From assembly GCF_001039355.2 (NCBI RefSeq), contig NW_019775414.1, positions 419,179 to 483,178 on the forward strand: a DNA stretch of 64,000 nucleotides, written 5' to 3'. A program made the position numbers and the translations under genes. The notes beneath the pieces are model-generated. The model worked only from the letters and a program-made list of their open reading frames with translations, did not search any database and had not been told where the DNA came from. Source of the DNA: Lingula anatina. Taxonomy: Eukaryota > Brachiopoda > Lingulata > Lingulida > Lingulidae. Positions 1-14,200 of this stretch are shown here, piece by piece. The number at the start of each line of letters is the position of its first letter. Positions within the stretch are counted from its first letter, which is position 1.

Positions 1-29
<29 letters not shown>
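1..29. repeat. CA dinucleotide microsatellite at the window edge
   Basis: About 14.5 CA units run to the left edge of the window, so the true length is unknown. It lies upstream of the TTC28 leader and has no visible coding role. Confidence 0.95.
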
Positions 30-32
<3 letters not shown>

Positions 33-1974
33 TCTAGACAAGCTGTTCCCTGTTGTGGCGATCATCTCCGAGAAACTGAGTCTTGGAATATTGATGTACA
101 GATAAGCGGATTAAAAGCGTAATTTTCATCAACAAGCAGGCAGCGTGTAAACATTTTGAATAAAAATGAGAAGTGTATACAAGACTAAAAAGACGGCTCT
201 GGGTAGAATTTTAAATAATTGAGAACATCTATCATTTAGAAACCAACTGTGTTTGCTTTAGTATTTTTAGAGGCCTGCTTCCTTTTACCGAACTTAGATG
301 TTATGGGGTCATTTTCTGTCGATTTTGCATCTCGACAATAGAATAGAACTGCCCGTAACTCATTGTGAACAACGAACTTTCGCTGTAAGATCGAATATTA
401 GTTTACCATTCCGTTAACCTTCTTAAAATTGCGCAAAATTCAATCCAACGAGAAAATCATAACCCACGCGAAGAGCACCTGCACGGGAAAATGGGTTCGA
501 TTTTCTGTCAAATACAGGTCTTCTAAATGTTCAAAATAGACCTACCGGTCCAAAAAACTAATCGATAACAGGCGAATTTTCCCCCTTGGGTAGAGCATAT
601 GTGAACGCTTTACTTACTACTCCCAAAAGATCTAATCTATATTTAATAGGTAAATGTATGAGGAAGCTTAAATTTGAGAATTAATTGAAATCAATACATT
701 TCTAGGGTTGTCAATACCAGCTGTAAAGACAATATTGTTCGCTACTTAAATTTAAATAGGCATATATGGAGCAATGCTGTTGAAAATTTAACCTGAAAAT
801 TCAATTTTTTTTTTTTTTTTTTTTTTTTTTGATAGAAGAATCATGAAACGAAAATGGATTTAAAGTAATTTTAAATGTTAAAATACTTATTTATGCCAGT
901 TTTAACAAAAGGCGCAGGATGAGCTGTAAAAAAATATAGAATATTTTTGAAATTGGAAAGCCCATTGTCGATGAAAATATTTCTTTATGTAAATGCAAAA
1001 TAAAAGACACTTGGGGATTTAGATGAATTGTGTATCTTCAGCTGATGAATTTCAGTTCTGCTATCGTTAAATAAGTTTATTTCAGAGGAGAGAGATCGGG
1101 GTACTTTTCATATCAATCACGCAAGCAAATTATTTTTGAAAGCAGATAATGTCTCAAAATAACTTTTTGGTGTTAATACAGTCCCATGAACATGTTCAAA
1201 TAAGACCAATATAAATTATTAATATTACAACTTAATAACAACCCTAAATTTGCGCAGCAGCAAGAATCGATGTTATCTAAATGCATGCTTACAATACAAC
1301 TGATTGATAATTGAAAATGAAATCTAACGTGTAGCGAACAGATAAACGTTCTTTAAAAGTTTTTCTTTTTTTTCCTTTCTTGTTTCCGCGTTTACCTTGC
1401 CCAAGTTCACTATCGCACTTAGAGAGGTTTTATATTGAACATATAATCCTATCAAAACAAAGAAACATACTTCTTAAGTTCAAATATGTGAGATCATTAA
1501 GTATCACACAGTGAAATATGTACAATCGATACAATATATGAATACTAATATGGGAATGATAATCGATTCCACACAGGTTCCCTAGGTTGAAAAAATAAAG
1601 TTTGATAGAAAAGTAACAATAATAAATACCCTTAATTTCTATCGTTTTATTTTTCGACATAAAGTAGTAAGATAAACAACGAGAGTTATTCCGTGCTAGG
1701 TTCTAGCGTTAAGTAAATTATGGTTATATCTACCTGTGGGGTTTGTTTAGTTAAGGCATGTGGCGCCACCGTTCATGCTTGCCGATAGTTTACAATTACC
1801 GTGGCTGCATAAAGGTGAAGCATTGTCAATTGGCTCTTTTCATAACTGAACGCACCCGTCAAGACACACAATTTAATTTTTTAGCCATATAAGAAGTTCA
1901 CATCTTTTAATCATTTACATCTATTTGATATCTAAAAAACAATATTAAAGATATTTCTTGAAGATGGCTTAAAT
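30..1974. other. Intergenic or upstream region of TTC28
   Basis: AT-rich sequence with stops in all frames and no open frame that looks like protein. The only open frame above 60 codons (1430-1660, minus) is hydrophobic low-complexity translation without splice context. A run of 26 T lies at 805-830. I see no gene, no RNA gene and no recognisable transposon end here. Confidence 0.6.
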
Positions 1975-2069
1975 CTTGGGACAAGAACTTTGCTACAAAT
2001 TTAAAATGATATTTCTGCTTTTGCCCGACAGAGGGAGGAGGGTGATTAAGCGTAACAGCCAACAATTTC

Positions 2070-2083
2070 AACATGGCGGCCAT
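2070..2083 (+). promoter_or_regulatory. YY1-type element AACATGGCGGCCAT in the TTC28 leader or promoter
   Basis: The sequence AACATGGCGGCCAT fits the YY1 consensus AAnATGGCGGCC, which in animals is concentrated just downstream of transcription starts of TATA-less housekeeping promoters and is often placed so that its ATG can serve as a start. Here it lies about 110 bases before the proposed TTC28 start. That supports transcription beginning at roughly 2.0 kb, although no TATA box or initiator is evident. Its own ATG opens a short upstream reading frame. Function is inferred from the motif and position only. Confidence 0.45.
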
Positions 2084-2194
2084 TTGTTGAAATCTTTAAT
2101 CGTTGTGTCATTACCTGAAAACAATGTCATTTTTACGAGATTGTGGGAAATTTCGTTGTCGAGGATGTAGATCGAAATGGATTAGTCAATAATA

Positions 2195-2227
2195 ATGGAA
2201 TTACAAGCGAGGAGAAGGACGGAGAGG
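2195..2227 (+). CDS. TTC28: TTC28 exon 1 (proposed first coding exon, 11 codons)
   Basis: ATG at 2195 opens 11 codons (M-E-L-Q-A-R-R-R-T-E-R) that end in AGG followed by a good donor, GTAAGA, at 2228. The exon ends in phase 0, which matches the phase-0 acceptor of the certain exon at 12344. A start exon is needed because exon 2 begins with an acceptor (ATTTACAG) and has no initiator methionine. Human TTC28 has a longer, proline-rich first exon, so a short basic N terminus would be a lineage difference. Another first exon inside the 10 kb intron cannot be excluded. cDNA 5' ends would decide. Confidence 0.5.
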
Positions 2228-5200
2228 GTAAGACAAAACTTAAAACTCAACTGTTTTAAGGAGGGGTGTACAAAGTTTTTAGGACACCGACACTTAGCAG
2301 GTGCATTTTTTGGTTTGAAAGTGGTATGGGTGCTTATTTCTTTTGCCGATTAAGATGCTCGCTCACCTTTTAGTATGCAGTCCAGTCGTAACTGTTAAGT
2401 CCTTTATGCATGACTGCGTGTGCCTAAATATCTGAAACGGTGGCATTAATTCGTTGTCCAAGATAACTCATAAAGCCACTCTATTCAAAGTTCAAAGTAG
2501 TCGGTGGTCGACATCATGAGCCTAGTCGGGCCTACTGCTCCTTGCTTTCATTATTTTTTGGTATAACAGCTAAGCTATGTACTTTTTGCCTTAATATGAA
2601 ATACGTTACACGTTACAATACTTGTATGAAGAACCTTTGAAGGTATAGATCTTGTCCTGATTGTAAATTAATTGGGCCTTTGGTGAATGCCAGCTTTGAT
2701 TACAGTTAGGTGTTAAAAATATTCCGCACACAGGTTCCATATAGAGCAAGTATAAAAAGGTCTAAAGTTCAACATTTTTAGAATCTGCTTTATGTTTAAG
2801 TAGGTCTGTAAATAATGCTCCATATGCTACAGTGAAGAATTTCAGTCGAGAAGTGAAACATGTGTCCACTGAAACCAAGACCTTGTAGGGTTTTATCACT
2901 TTAACACATCTCAAGCTTCACAGCTATGAGCAGCACAATTCTGACTCCTATCTCCATTATGATTATTACACTGATCTAAGATTTATTATATTTGTACAAA
3001 ACTGCAGAGGAGTAGATTACTAGTAACGTGTAATGCATCCTGTACCTGATGCTATCAAGTAGGGCTATGTACAATATAATGATGATGTCCTCCCTGGTCA
3101 GTGAGGTGTGACCTCTGTCCACTTCGTGTCTACCTTACCCAGGGGAATGTACAGAAGTAAGCACATCACAGCAGAAGAGATCAGATAAAAAATATATTTA
3201 ATTTTAACCTCTAATAATAGCACACACTTAAAGTAACCACTGATTATACATTCTCAAAATTTCACCTACTAGTACCTTAATGATGGGGTCCTTTGAAGGT
3301 TAATGATATGTTGCTGCCATCCTTTAAGTGTACCAGATATATATGTACTCTATTAGCCATCACGTCTTGTATCTTTAATAGGTTTCACTTAGGATTCTTC
3401 TATGATAAGTAATGTGTGATATGAAATGCAAGTTATCGGGTATGGGAATTTGTTTGTGGTTAAAGACTGTGGTGGAATACTTGGTTGATTTAGATAGCCT
3501 TATGGATAAAATGATAGAAAGTAATTACTGTTAACTCTGTCCTCCAACCTTGGGGTATTTGACAGTCATCATGATTTTTTGCCTGACTTAAAGTATCTGT
3601 ACATGTCATCTGTATCATACTTGATTTAGAAGAGAGAAAGAACTTGCTGTTGTATTGAAATTATTTTGTCTGGGATACCTCGACAATATCTTTTATTGAA
3701 ACATATTTCAAGTTCATGTTAACATACTTGGTGAGCTCAGAATGAATGAGTTACACAGAGATCTGATTGTGGTATGGTGTAAGGAAATGGAAGGCTAATA
3801 GTTCTTATTGTCCACAACCAGATAACATCAGGTGTCTGTTTCTGGCTTCTTTGTGCCTATGACATCCTTTTAACAGTCGACTTTCTCTAATGTACAGATC
3901 ACTTCCTTCATTGTATTGGCACTTTTTGAAATCACTAGAGTCTGTAATATTGACTTCATTGAAGTGGTGTGCTCCTTTTGCTTCTTTGATTTACAATGTC
4001 AGTCTCACAAAAGCACAAGTGTCATTGCTTAGCTCTAGTAGCACTCCCAGGCTGAAGGATTTGTTGATTTAGGGTACACTACAGCTTAGATATTATCTAA
4101 ATTGGTGATAACTTTGAGGAGGGAGATAGGTGATTTAAAAGTAAAAAAAAAAGACTCCAAGCACATTTGAGGTGCATAGTTTCAAGAAGTTACAAGTGGG
4201 TGAACTTATGGATACTTTTCTCTGGAGATAATTGTGGTTGAATTAATTTTGAAAATGTTGAGTACTGAAAATTTTGTGATAGCTTTAATGTAATTGTTGA
4301 TCTGAAGATTGTTTGTCAAAGTAATGGTAATGATAAGTTTTCCATCTTCTTGAAGTGTACATGTGAAGACAATAGTTTTGCATTTGGAAAGAATTATAAA
4401 CTTCAGCATTATCTGCAATAAATCATTCAGATGTAAATCTGTCTGGTCTAAGATTTACTGTGGAAATTACATTTTACTTCAGTTTAAAACTGTTTTATTA
4501 CATCTTTGTGGTAATTTCCCCTAAGCTTTTTTGAAGTTCTATGAACTGCATGTTTGATATATATAATAATCAACCCAAGTATCTGTCATCCTGGTAAACA
4601 ATTGTGCTGCTTGATAATATATAACTTTGTAAACATTGAGTAGTTATCGCCTTGTTTGTTTAGACTACTTACATACATCATAGCCCACATGTCCTCCTCC
4701 TTTTATGTACCTACTCTCTGTGATAAACCTGTCTTGACATCATAAAACATCCACTATCACATTAAGAGCACTAATATTGAGTAAAGTTTACAATCTTTCT
4801 GTCGCCTTGATTATGGTTTTATGTATGAAAATACAGCAGATGCATACTCTCTCAAATGTTTGAGAAGGCTGGGCTTAGTTTTGTTGTAGTAAATTTTAGC
4901 CAAATGCTTCAGCTTATTCTTATTTTGCTTAGAGAAATATGTTGCTGTTTTTGTCGAATTTATCCCTGATGTAGTTCATGGTTTTGATTAAGTTTAAATT
5001 ATGTAACCAGTTGACTGAAAGAAATCCTAGATCATGCTTAGAAATGCATCCTCTTTTACATTTGCTTGATTTGATTTTCCTTTTTGCACCAGAGGGATAG
5101 TGTAGCAATACCAGCCTGAGCTACTATGTTACAAATAGTTATCCACCTAGGAGTAGCTGATGCATTCTTTGAACCTGGGAATATAGTATTTCATAACATT

Positions 5201-8200
5201 GAATATTTAAAGCAGTTGTGATCTTTCACCCTGAAAAGTTCCATTGTACTGCTTAACTTTTAAGTACAGTGAAGATAAACCTGTAGTACTGGCTATACAG
5301 CTTTCTTAGCAGTAGTGCAATATGTGATGCATCGCCATTGTGTGGTATTAATTGTGAATGGTACAGGTTAACTAGTCTATGAAATGACATGGCTAAAGCT
5401 CAAATGTTTTTTAATATAAAAAATGCTGCTTTCTTGATTTCTCATAAGCTCTGGAATAAAATTTCGCCTCTCTTCAGATCTAAACAGTAGTAGTACTGGT
5501 GCTTGTAGTAACACAAATACATTTTGACATATTTTAAATATTTATCCTTTACACAAATCCCCAATGACAGATATAGACAGGTCCCCTCCTATAGCCCTAC
5601 CCTGGTGGTATATGGGACCATTCCCACTGACATTTGGATCAATTTATCTCCCTGGGGAGTCTCCCTAAATTGCTATCAATTTAACCGGCTTAAATGTCTG
5701 TCACACTTAGTAAAGTTGTTAGGGGGTATTTATCTTTACCCCCTAGCTGATTCGGTCGGCGTTACAGTCATTTAAGTCAGTTAGTTAATAGCAATTTAGT
5801 GAGTCTTCCCAGGGAGTTAGACCGATCCAGATGGATTGATCTAGTAATGGGAACCCAGTTTATAATGACTAGCTGCAATGGTTGTCATGTTGGAAATTAT
5901 GGATGTGCGAGGTTTTTCAGTAATGCACTGAAAGGGACTGTAGGATATTTGTGGTCTGAAGTTTACTGTTTTCCTTTTATGATAGCTTTGACTTTTATGT
6001 CAGAAGTTGGTGACATCCTTATTGAATATCAGTTATATGTCGAATTTAATTCCCTATTCAAACATTGCATCTTTGTGAAAAGGAAAATACCATTGATGTT
6101 TGCACCCATCACAGAGCTTCAGGAAAGTGAAGAAATAGGTAGTCATAGAAAGCTAGAAAGAAATGTTGATCTTTTTTTTTTTTTCGTGTCTTGCAAAAAA
6201 GATGGTCAATTAGTACCAGAAAAACGATATGGATAACAGGTTAATTGTACCTTTTGCATCAATATTACCCGTTAAAAACTTAAAAATGGAAAAGTCTTTA
6301 AATAGTATGAGTTACCTTAGTGTGTGTGCATCTATTTTCATATAGTATAACAAGGCTGGGTATTGCATGACCAGAATTCGGGCCCAAAGCTTGCAGGTTG
6401 CCCAAGAGGAGCTAACGTAGGATTTACTATCTGTAGCCAAGTGCATAATACAACGATGACTTATCTTTCTCCACTGTACTTACTCGAGTTCAAGATGTTA
6501 CGAATGATGGGTTCATACCTGTGTGACCTGCATGAGAGGTGCATCGTTTCATCTTTTTGAATTCATTAAGAAGTGATGGTTTTCTGTGATAATTGACCTT
6601 TGTCGAGCCTCGGGTATGACAGACTTGATTTTTAGTTGAATGTCATGAATGAGACATGCTTGACACTAATGTCAATTATTTTATTTTATTCTTCTAGTGA
6701 AAAAGTCATTTGGGAGGCATGTCTTTAAAATTGGGGGAAAATGAAGGAATTTCTTTGTTTTGAAATTTTGAATTGAGATAGGGGAATGTGAGGCAGACGT
6801 GGACTGAGTTCACCAAGTACTTAATAAGGACACTTTTTCTGTCAGTTGACAAATGTTTGTAAAATCTAGATAAGGCATGTTGATTTAACATACTTAAAGC
6901 ACTTCATACTTCAGCACAAATCTCGAGACAAAACCATCGGCATAATTAATTGCAGAAATGGAACAGAAGTGAGAAAACTCACAGAGTTGCATTCCGAGTT
7001 CTTATGTATCTATCCTTACAAATATTGTAAATAAAGATGGAAGGCCAAGTGGGCTCGATGGTCAAATAGCCTTGTTTATTGAGGAGAAAGATGCCGTTTG
7101 TCTAAGCCACCACCTTCCAATCCAACCGAAGAGACGGAATGGCCGCCCAAGAATGTTTGTTCTGTGCATACAATTCTAGCTTTAGAAGGGCAGAGCAGAT
7201 CGAATTAGGACTTTTATTTCTTTTGCTAAACCTGCTGTATTGTCAACGGTTTGTTCAGGCAGGAAAGTAAATAGGACAGACACAAAGAGGCAAAGACCTA
7301 TATACTGTTAGCTATGTGTGAGGTTACATCTGGCTTACCATGCATATGACATTTAAGAATTTTAGTGGGAAACGTTGGAAAAGCAGAAGGAAAAGATCTA
7401 AGTAAATCCTTTGTGTATGTCATCTTTATTTTCTGATTTCTTTATACGCACAGTGGTGTCTTGTTAGCAGTGGGGTGACGCTTGCCAAGGGACCCAAGCC
7501 TTCCAAGTCAAATATCAGTGATTTCTTTCCTTTGTGATGTCAGACATTCTTGTTAAGTCATTGGTGTGATCAAGATTGACATTCTTTTGGTGCGTAACTG
7601 GGCCAGTCAGGTGCCTTAATTGAGTTGACTCATCTTTCTTGTAAGAATGCACCAACATTAGGACATAACTCACCTTAAACTAGCTGCTGTGTGATGTGGG
7701 TTTTCTTGCTCTTGTATGACCCAGTTCTAAAATATAAAATGTCTCTTAAAACTGTGTTGTTTGAAAAATTAACCCAACAGCTTACTACAGTGGTTAAATA
7801 TAGCAGATGAAAAATCTTGTTAAAGTTTTGAAATCAAAGTTATTTTTCTTCCAAAGATATATATATATATATATATCTTGAGTTTCTAGCATGAAAAGGG
7901 GATACTTCAGTTTACACAGATATTAATAAATAAAGCCTTACTAGAACTATTAACTTTTAACTCATCATAAATACTTAATTCTTAATGCACACAAATATGG
8001 TGCAAGAATGACATTCCTGTGGACAGCTGGACACAAGTATACCACTGTGGTCAATCTGTTGGCCAGCTGGTCATTGAAACCTAACACCAAGGTAGTCAGT
8101 GTATTTGGGGCTTGGTGCTATGTTAAGGGCTAAAGATGGCAATTGTCGAGAGATTGATGAGAAGAAGGCATAAGGTAAGAGCATTAATAGACCTTATGTT

Positions 8201-11200
8201 CGACTGTCATTTGTGTTAGGGGATACCTTTATTAAATGACAAAACTAAGATCAGCATCAGAGTAGACCAAATTATTATTGAAGTTAATTGACAATTCTGT
8301 TCAATATTGAGGTTGAAGTAAAAATTGAGATGACAAATTATCTCTTATATTGCATTCTGTACTACTTGAGCCAAAGATGTGAATCTTGATTTTTGTATAT
8401 ATATACAATATGTTTGGTAAAGTGACCCTCGTGAATAGACATAAATCACAAGACTTAATAAAAAGGGGTCGCTGCTGCCTTATTTTTCATATCAAAGGGA
8501 AAGCTGACAAAGAAATTTGACACATTTTTGAGATTCTTATTTTAACAAGTTTGGTTTGCCTATTCAAGTTAAACTATGCTTAAAGTTATAACTGTCAACA
8601 GGTGAAAAGTATTTTGAAAACAACCCAACAAGGGCTTCCTAACTTTGTAGGTGTGTGAAGTTCCAGGTTTGAGCTGTCGTGTCCCCCCCCCCCCCAAAAA
8701 AAAAAAAAAAGAAAAAAAAGAATTTATAAGAAAAGATTTGTCTTATGTCCTAATTCAAATGTGTTGACACCCTTCGAAACTTGATACATGCAAAGTGAAA
8801 AAATAGAATTTAAGTCACAAAAGATGTCTCCTGCTTTGCTATGCGTGTCTTCCAAACATCCTAATCCCAACATGACCACATAAAAGAAAAGAAAAAATGC
8901 AATAATGAAACACAGCTGTGTCATGCAAATTTAAAAAAAAAAAAAAAGCCTATACAATACCCGTCCTGCAAACATGATATGGGTCATGAAATTACTCGCT
9001 GAAAAAAAAATTAAAATCCAATCACAAAAGTCTACCACATTTCATTTTGCACATATCCCCCTGAACAACGTGTCTGTGTACCTATTTTCTGCTGGTTGGT
9101 ATTAACTTACCACAGTAATCCACAAGGCAATAGAACCAGTACATCCCTGAACAATCCATATTGCCTTATTACCATAACATTGTATACACATTGTGATCAA
9201 GTTGATTGGAATGCATACAATCCACCCTACCAGTAGAGGAGAGGGTGTGATCAGACAGGCAAAAAGAAGTGTCCTGTGTATGACACTATTGATGGATTAA
9301 ATATTGCTTAGTTTGACAGTTGACCTTCTAATGGTAGGTTACCTGTTGGAATGGACTAGGAAAAAATTGCGCCTGTATTAGAAGTTGGCCCCTGCTGAGC
9401 TGGTGACTGGGATGGTTGCTACAGTCAACTCATGATATTAAATAGAACTGTTATATTTTTTCTCTGTGTGACTGCACCTTATTTTACAGTTTGTGTGCAG
9501 TGGTGGTGGGGGTGAGTTAACATAAGGTTTAGGGCTTTGGTCAAGCTTTTTGGTCAACATGAAGGTGCTGGACCAGCTGTTAATTGTCAGGTGTTGTACA
9601 TATTGTGGATCTTTTTTGAATGTTGACTGTGTTGGCCACAGAGAAGGCAAGGGACACCAGGGTAAAGTGGGAGAGGGAGGGAGGGTAAATAATGGAAAAA
9701 AAATATGGGCATTTTTTATTGCGGGGGATGAGATGGGAAGTGATAAGTTGCATTCCATTCCTAATTACATTTGAAAAGTACATTTAAGTGAATCACTCTA
9801 AATACCTTCATTTTATTTTATCTTTTTTATGGGAAAATGCTTGAGGTTATTCCTCAAAACAGACCTCACACCTCATAAATGATTATTGCCGTTTGTGATC
9901 TCGAGCCGCAGGTTTTTGATTACAAACACAAAATTATGGACTTAAACTGGAGATCATGGCATTTCAGTGCTCAGTACAAGTATTTTCATGTTCGGGCCAT
10001 AAAGTCACAGTTATAGTTGTTAATTCAGCATTTACATTCACAAAGTTGCGTCTTGAGACCACAACAATTTCAGTTAGAAGGCCTTATATAACTTAAATTA
10101 CTTTCGATCTTTCCCATCTCAGTTTTTTTTGCCCATGAATTGTCATTGCCTTTTTTTGTACACAACATGCCATGACTTGTCAGATATTTAATTTCCACAC
10201 TGAAAGTTACACATGTCGCCGTGCACGAATTTCTCTTCCAGAACTTATCATGGAGCATTTTAACCAACCCAGGCCCACGTTACACTGTAATGCATTTTGC
10301 AATCCGTTCATGCTCTTCTCCTTTATCTCTTTATCACAACTTTTTAGGGTGACTCTCGTTAAGGCCCAGTTATATAATAAAATTTATTAAACCTAGCAAA
10401 TAATTTTCCTTTTCTTCATATATATTGAATTTATAAGTAGGTATTATTTCAACCAAATAAATTGATGCAAAGTGGATTTCTGTTATAGCTGAGAACTGGA
10501 TGTGAATTACTACACTTGAATACATTCTCTGCATGCTCTAATACTTTCTTGTTCTCTGAGCATTGGGCCAAGGTGTTCTCAATAAGTGACAAGTCAGGTC
10601 ACACGTCTTGATTAACACACCTGTTTTGGAAATTTCATTTGACTCGAGGCACAAATAAGGTATTCGATGGAGTTCAATGGACAAGGTCTAAATAAGTTAC
10701 GTTCCTTATATCCCGAGGGATAGAAACCTTTAACCCATTGGAAGTATTGAAACTTTGAACTGGTGCAAAAGATTGAAATCAGGCTTGTCATGGTCTACTG
10801 ATGCCCGAGGGATGTGGCTTTATTTCCCTGAACACAATCGGACCCTTTGTCGTGGTTGTCTGGAAATTAATTTCAATTGATTTAGTTGAAATGCATGATT
10901 GAATGGAATTTTCTTAATGCGTGGTAACAGTACTAGGCAGTTCTCTCCTCTCCTTCCTTTCAATGCACTTGTGACCTTAATTCACTCAGAGGCAATGGAC
11001 TGAGGCATTGATAAATGACAGGCTAGTAATTTTAAGAGGAAGGAGACATGGAGGAGGTGTTTAAAATTCCAAAAAGAAGTTATTATTCAGCAGAACTGTT
11101 TTAATGTAATGTATGTAATGAGTTTAGATTTTCAAGAGGTGGACAGTTGAAGACTCAGAGGAACACCCCCATGATATGTTTTATCACTGTTTCTCAGTCA

Positions 11201-14200
11201 AATATTGGAGACATTTTTATTTTGCTCTGTTTATATTTTGATTAACAGTTAAAACTAGTGCTAAATGGAAAGTACCTCAGAATCGATGATCATTATACAG
11301 TAAAATTGGACAAAAATGTAGTTGAGTCACCTCCAATATATAAATGTCCGGACAAAAAGTGGCACACAGTTTTAGCCTGAGAATGTTGACAAATGGAGAA
11401 AAAAGCTACATTGGCCTTTTCATTCAGAATAAGTATAAATAACCCAAGTCTGGTCGGAAATTTCGGATGATTTACCATGCAGAAAGTCACGAAGTCTTAA
11501 TTAAAGCAAAACCATGCGAGGCACATAGAAACTCCACAGTATTCATCAGCATAGTGAAACGGTAAAGACACAGGACCACTTTTTTATGCATAATCATTAA
11601 TTATAAGGACTTTGACTATGATGAATAGTGACAACCTATCACTTTGAACTCTGGTAGTAGTTAACAAGTGGCTGCCTTTCCCAGGCAGTGTGGATTCGTA
11701 TGTAGAAGAGCACACACATGTTGGTAATGGGTCAAGTAGTGATAGGAGGGAAATGTTCGAGGGGTTCGAGTAAGTTTTGTACCAAAGCCGAGTATGGAAA
11801 AGGGACAAAGGTGGGTTATATTTGTGATCGGGAGATCATAGCAACAGGGCATTGCAGTTAATGAATGTGAAGGGTGATTTGTTTGAGCAGGTTTTGTTTT
11901 AGGCTGTGTTGGGTCTGTGTTTATGGTGACTGTTTTAGATATGATGTAACCAAGTACTAGTAATGAAAAGGGTTTTGTTGTAGCCATTTTTTTGTTTTTA
12001 CAGATTTGGGGTGACAACAGCATTAGTTTGGCTTATTTAAATCAATGGTGTTAGGAGTTAGGATATGTTCAGTAAGAGTGAATTAAAATTAATGTATAAT
12101 GAATGTGTCTGTGCTTGATAAAATTATTATTTGAAAAGATGGAGACCAAAATGTGCTGAAAGAGAGGAGATTTGGTTATCATGAAAGATGGGGGATTTTG
12201 ACATTAGATACACTCTCTGTTTTGCATATGAGTGGTACAGAAAGAGAGAGGAAGAGAGAGAGAGTTATGAGAGGAATAAAAATCGATATGTAATATGAAA
12301 ATCAATGAAAGTTTAAAATAATTATAATGGTTGATATTTACAGGTGGACTCTCAGGAGGTGGAAGCCAATAGGAACAAAATTCTCTTCCTGGAGAAGGTA
12401 CGCCAGAGCAACGAGGCCATCACAAATGGCGATTTCCAGGGCGCGATTCGCCTTTACACTGAGGCCATCAATCTGGACCCTATCAACCACATACTGTACA
12501 GTAATCGTTCAGCCGCTTTCGTCAAAATGGGGCATTTCCAGAAAGGTCTAGAAGATGCTGTCAAGGCCAGGGATTTGAACCCAAAATGGGCCAAGGTAAG
12601 TTGGAAAGTCTCTAAGTCAGGGGCAGATCCAGAGATATTTTCTGACAGGCTTCCAAATTATCTTTATTGATCCATGCTCCACTTTTGACCGTCTTCTGAC
12701 AGAAAAATAGATATCTGTCAGTGTCAACTTGAAAATCTTACTGTCTTCTGGAAGACCCAGAAGACGACCTAAATCCGCCCCTGCAAGTTATAACCACAAC
12801 ATGTGCACATATTTTAGTATTGGTTCTACAGCATAAATGCATGCAGGTTCAATTCAATTCCCAGCAGGCACAAGGTGACATTTCATAAATAAAATATGTC
12901 TAGACTTCAAAATGAAGCAGAAATGAAATACCTTGAAAGTACACAGTGAACGTGCCATGATGTGACCTGAACAAAAAGGTGTTTTTAATACTGAGATCAT
13001 ACAGAAAAAAATATTGTGAAATAAAATATGGGGATTCAGTTTGCTTGAAGTGGAGTGGGAAGATACCATCAGAACATCTGAATAGTGTGAATACTATGAC
13101 TTTATACCTGAGAACCTTAAAAGGCATGAATAGCATAAAAAAGTAAAAAGAAAAGCTGTCTCACACAAAAGGCTACACAAGACTCTTACAGTCAAGCTGA
13201 TAAATTACTGATTTTCATGACAAAGTTGAAAAGGATTGTAAAATCTATACCACGGAAATCCAGTGACAATCTTCACTTAATAATGATAGTTGTGTTAGTA
13301 ACTTTATCTTGAAGGTGTTGATACTGCACCTTAATTGTGGGTATTTTGTATCAGATTCAACTTGTCAGATGCTCACGCACAAACTTCAGGAATGATTTCT
13401 GTTTGATATATGTATGTACAGCATGCTTGTGCAGGAATTTAAGGTGAAGGGAAGTTCATTTGGTACGCATTTTGTTGCATATACTTTCAGGTTTTGATAT
13501 TTATGCAGTTACCTCTTTCCATCCTACCCCCTCCCCACCCCCAAAAATCAATAAAGAGTCAGGCATTTTGAGGGTATGGAATACCTTTTGCATTCCGTGT
13601 GATTGACCTTAGTTTTCCAGTGTGAGTCGTTATTTGAGCCCAATATTCTGCATGAAGCGTGATTCAGGAATTCTTGGTGATTGGTGATTGGCCTGAATAT
13701 ATCTTCTATTTGGTGATTGAGCTGTTTTAATTCTTGGTGATTAAGGAGGGGTATTCTCTACCCTCATTTTTGCAACAACGGAGAAGTTCTCTTTCTTTAA
13801 CACTTTTTGTTTAAAAAAAAAACTCCTAGGTTGGTGGCCCAGCAAGTTTTTCAGTTAAATTGAAAGTGATACAATTGGCAACTCTTTGTTTATCTACTTT
13901 TGTACTGTTCTGCTTTTTTTTTCATTGTTCAAGAGGAGTTTTAGGTCAATGTCTGGTAAAATTTATATTATACAGGAATGCTGAAAATACTGTGAGAAGA
14001 AAAAAAGCATCTACAGGAAATTGATCTACTTGAGTCATTTTACAATTACTCTGTTTCAACTGATTTTGAAGAGTAGGCCATGCAAAAAAAAAGGGAACAA
14101 AACTTTTGGCATCTTGCCAATGGAGAAGGAGACAAGCAGCACGTTGCCAGAGCTCTGACGGCATGCCTCAACCCCAAAGTTGAATTTTTGCTCTAGATTG

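Larger units (their letters stand above)
2228..12343 (+). other. TTC28 intron 1 (10.1 kb)
   Basis: Large first intron, if exon 1 is right. It holds an imperfect 200-base foldback (5630-5835), an AT repeat (7857-7876), a C13-A15 run (8683-8710) and a purine-rich AG stretch near 12240-12263. Open frames at 5524-6560, 9438-9783 and 11584-12023 look random: wrong composition, no family resemblance, no splice-site framing. No other gene is seen. Confidence 0.5.

Noticed and set aside
2751-2758. TATAAAAA sequence as a possible TTC28 TATA box
   Set aside because: It lies downstream of the proposed first exon and no start-like exon follows it.
5524-6560. Three consecutive plus-strand open frames (83, 145 and 65 codons)
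   Set aside because: They sit in and beside the foldback repeat, use non-ATG starts in part, contain a TTTTTTTT run that creates polyphenylalanine, and resemble no family. Best read as chance frames in an intron.
11584-12023. Minus-strand frames of 74 and 120 codons before TTC28 exon 2
   Set aside because: Overlapping frames with low-complexity composition and no splice context or recognisable motif.
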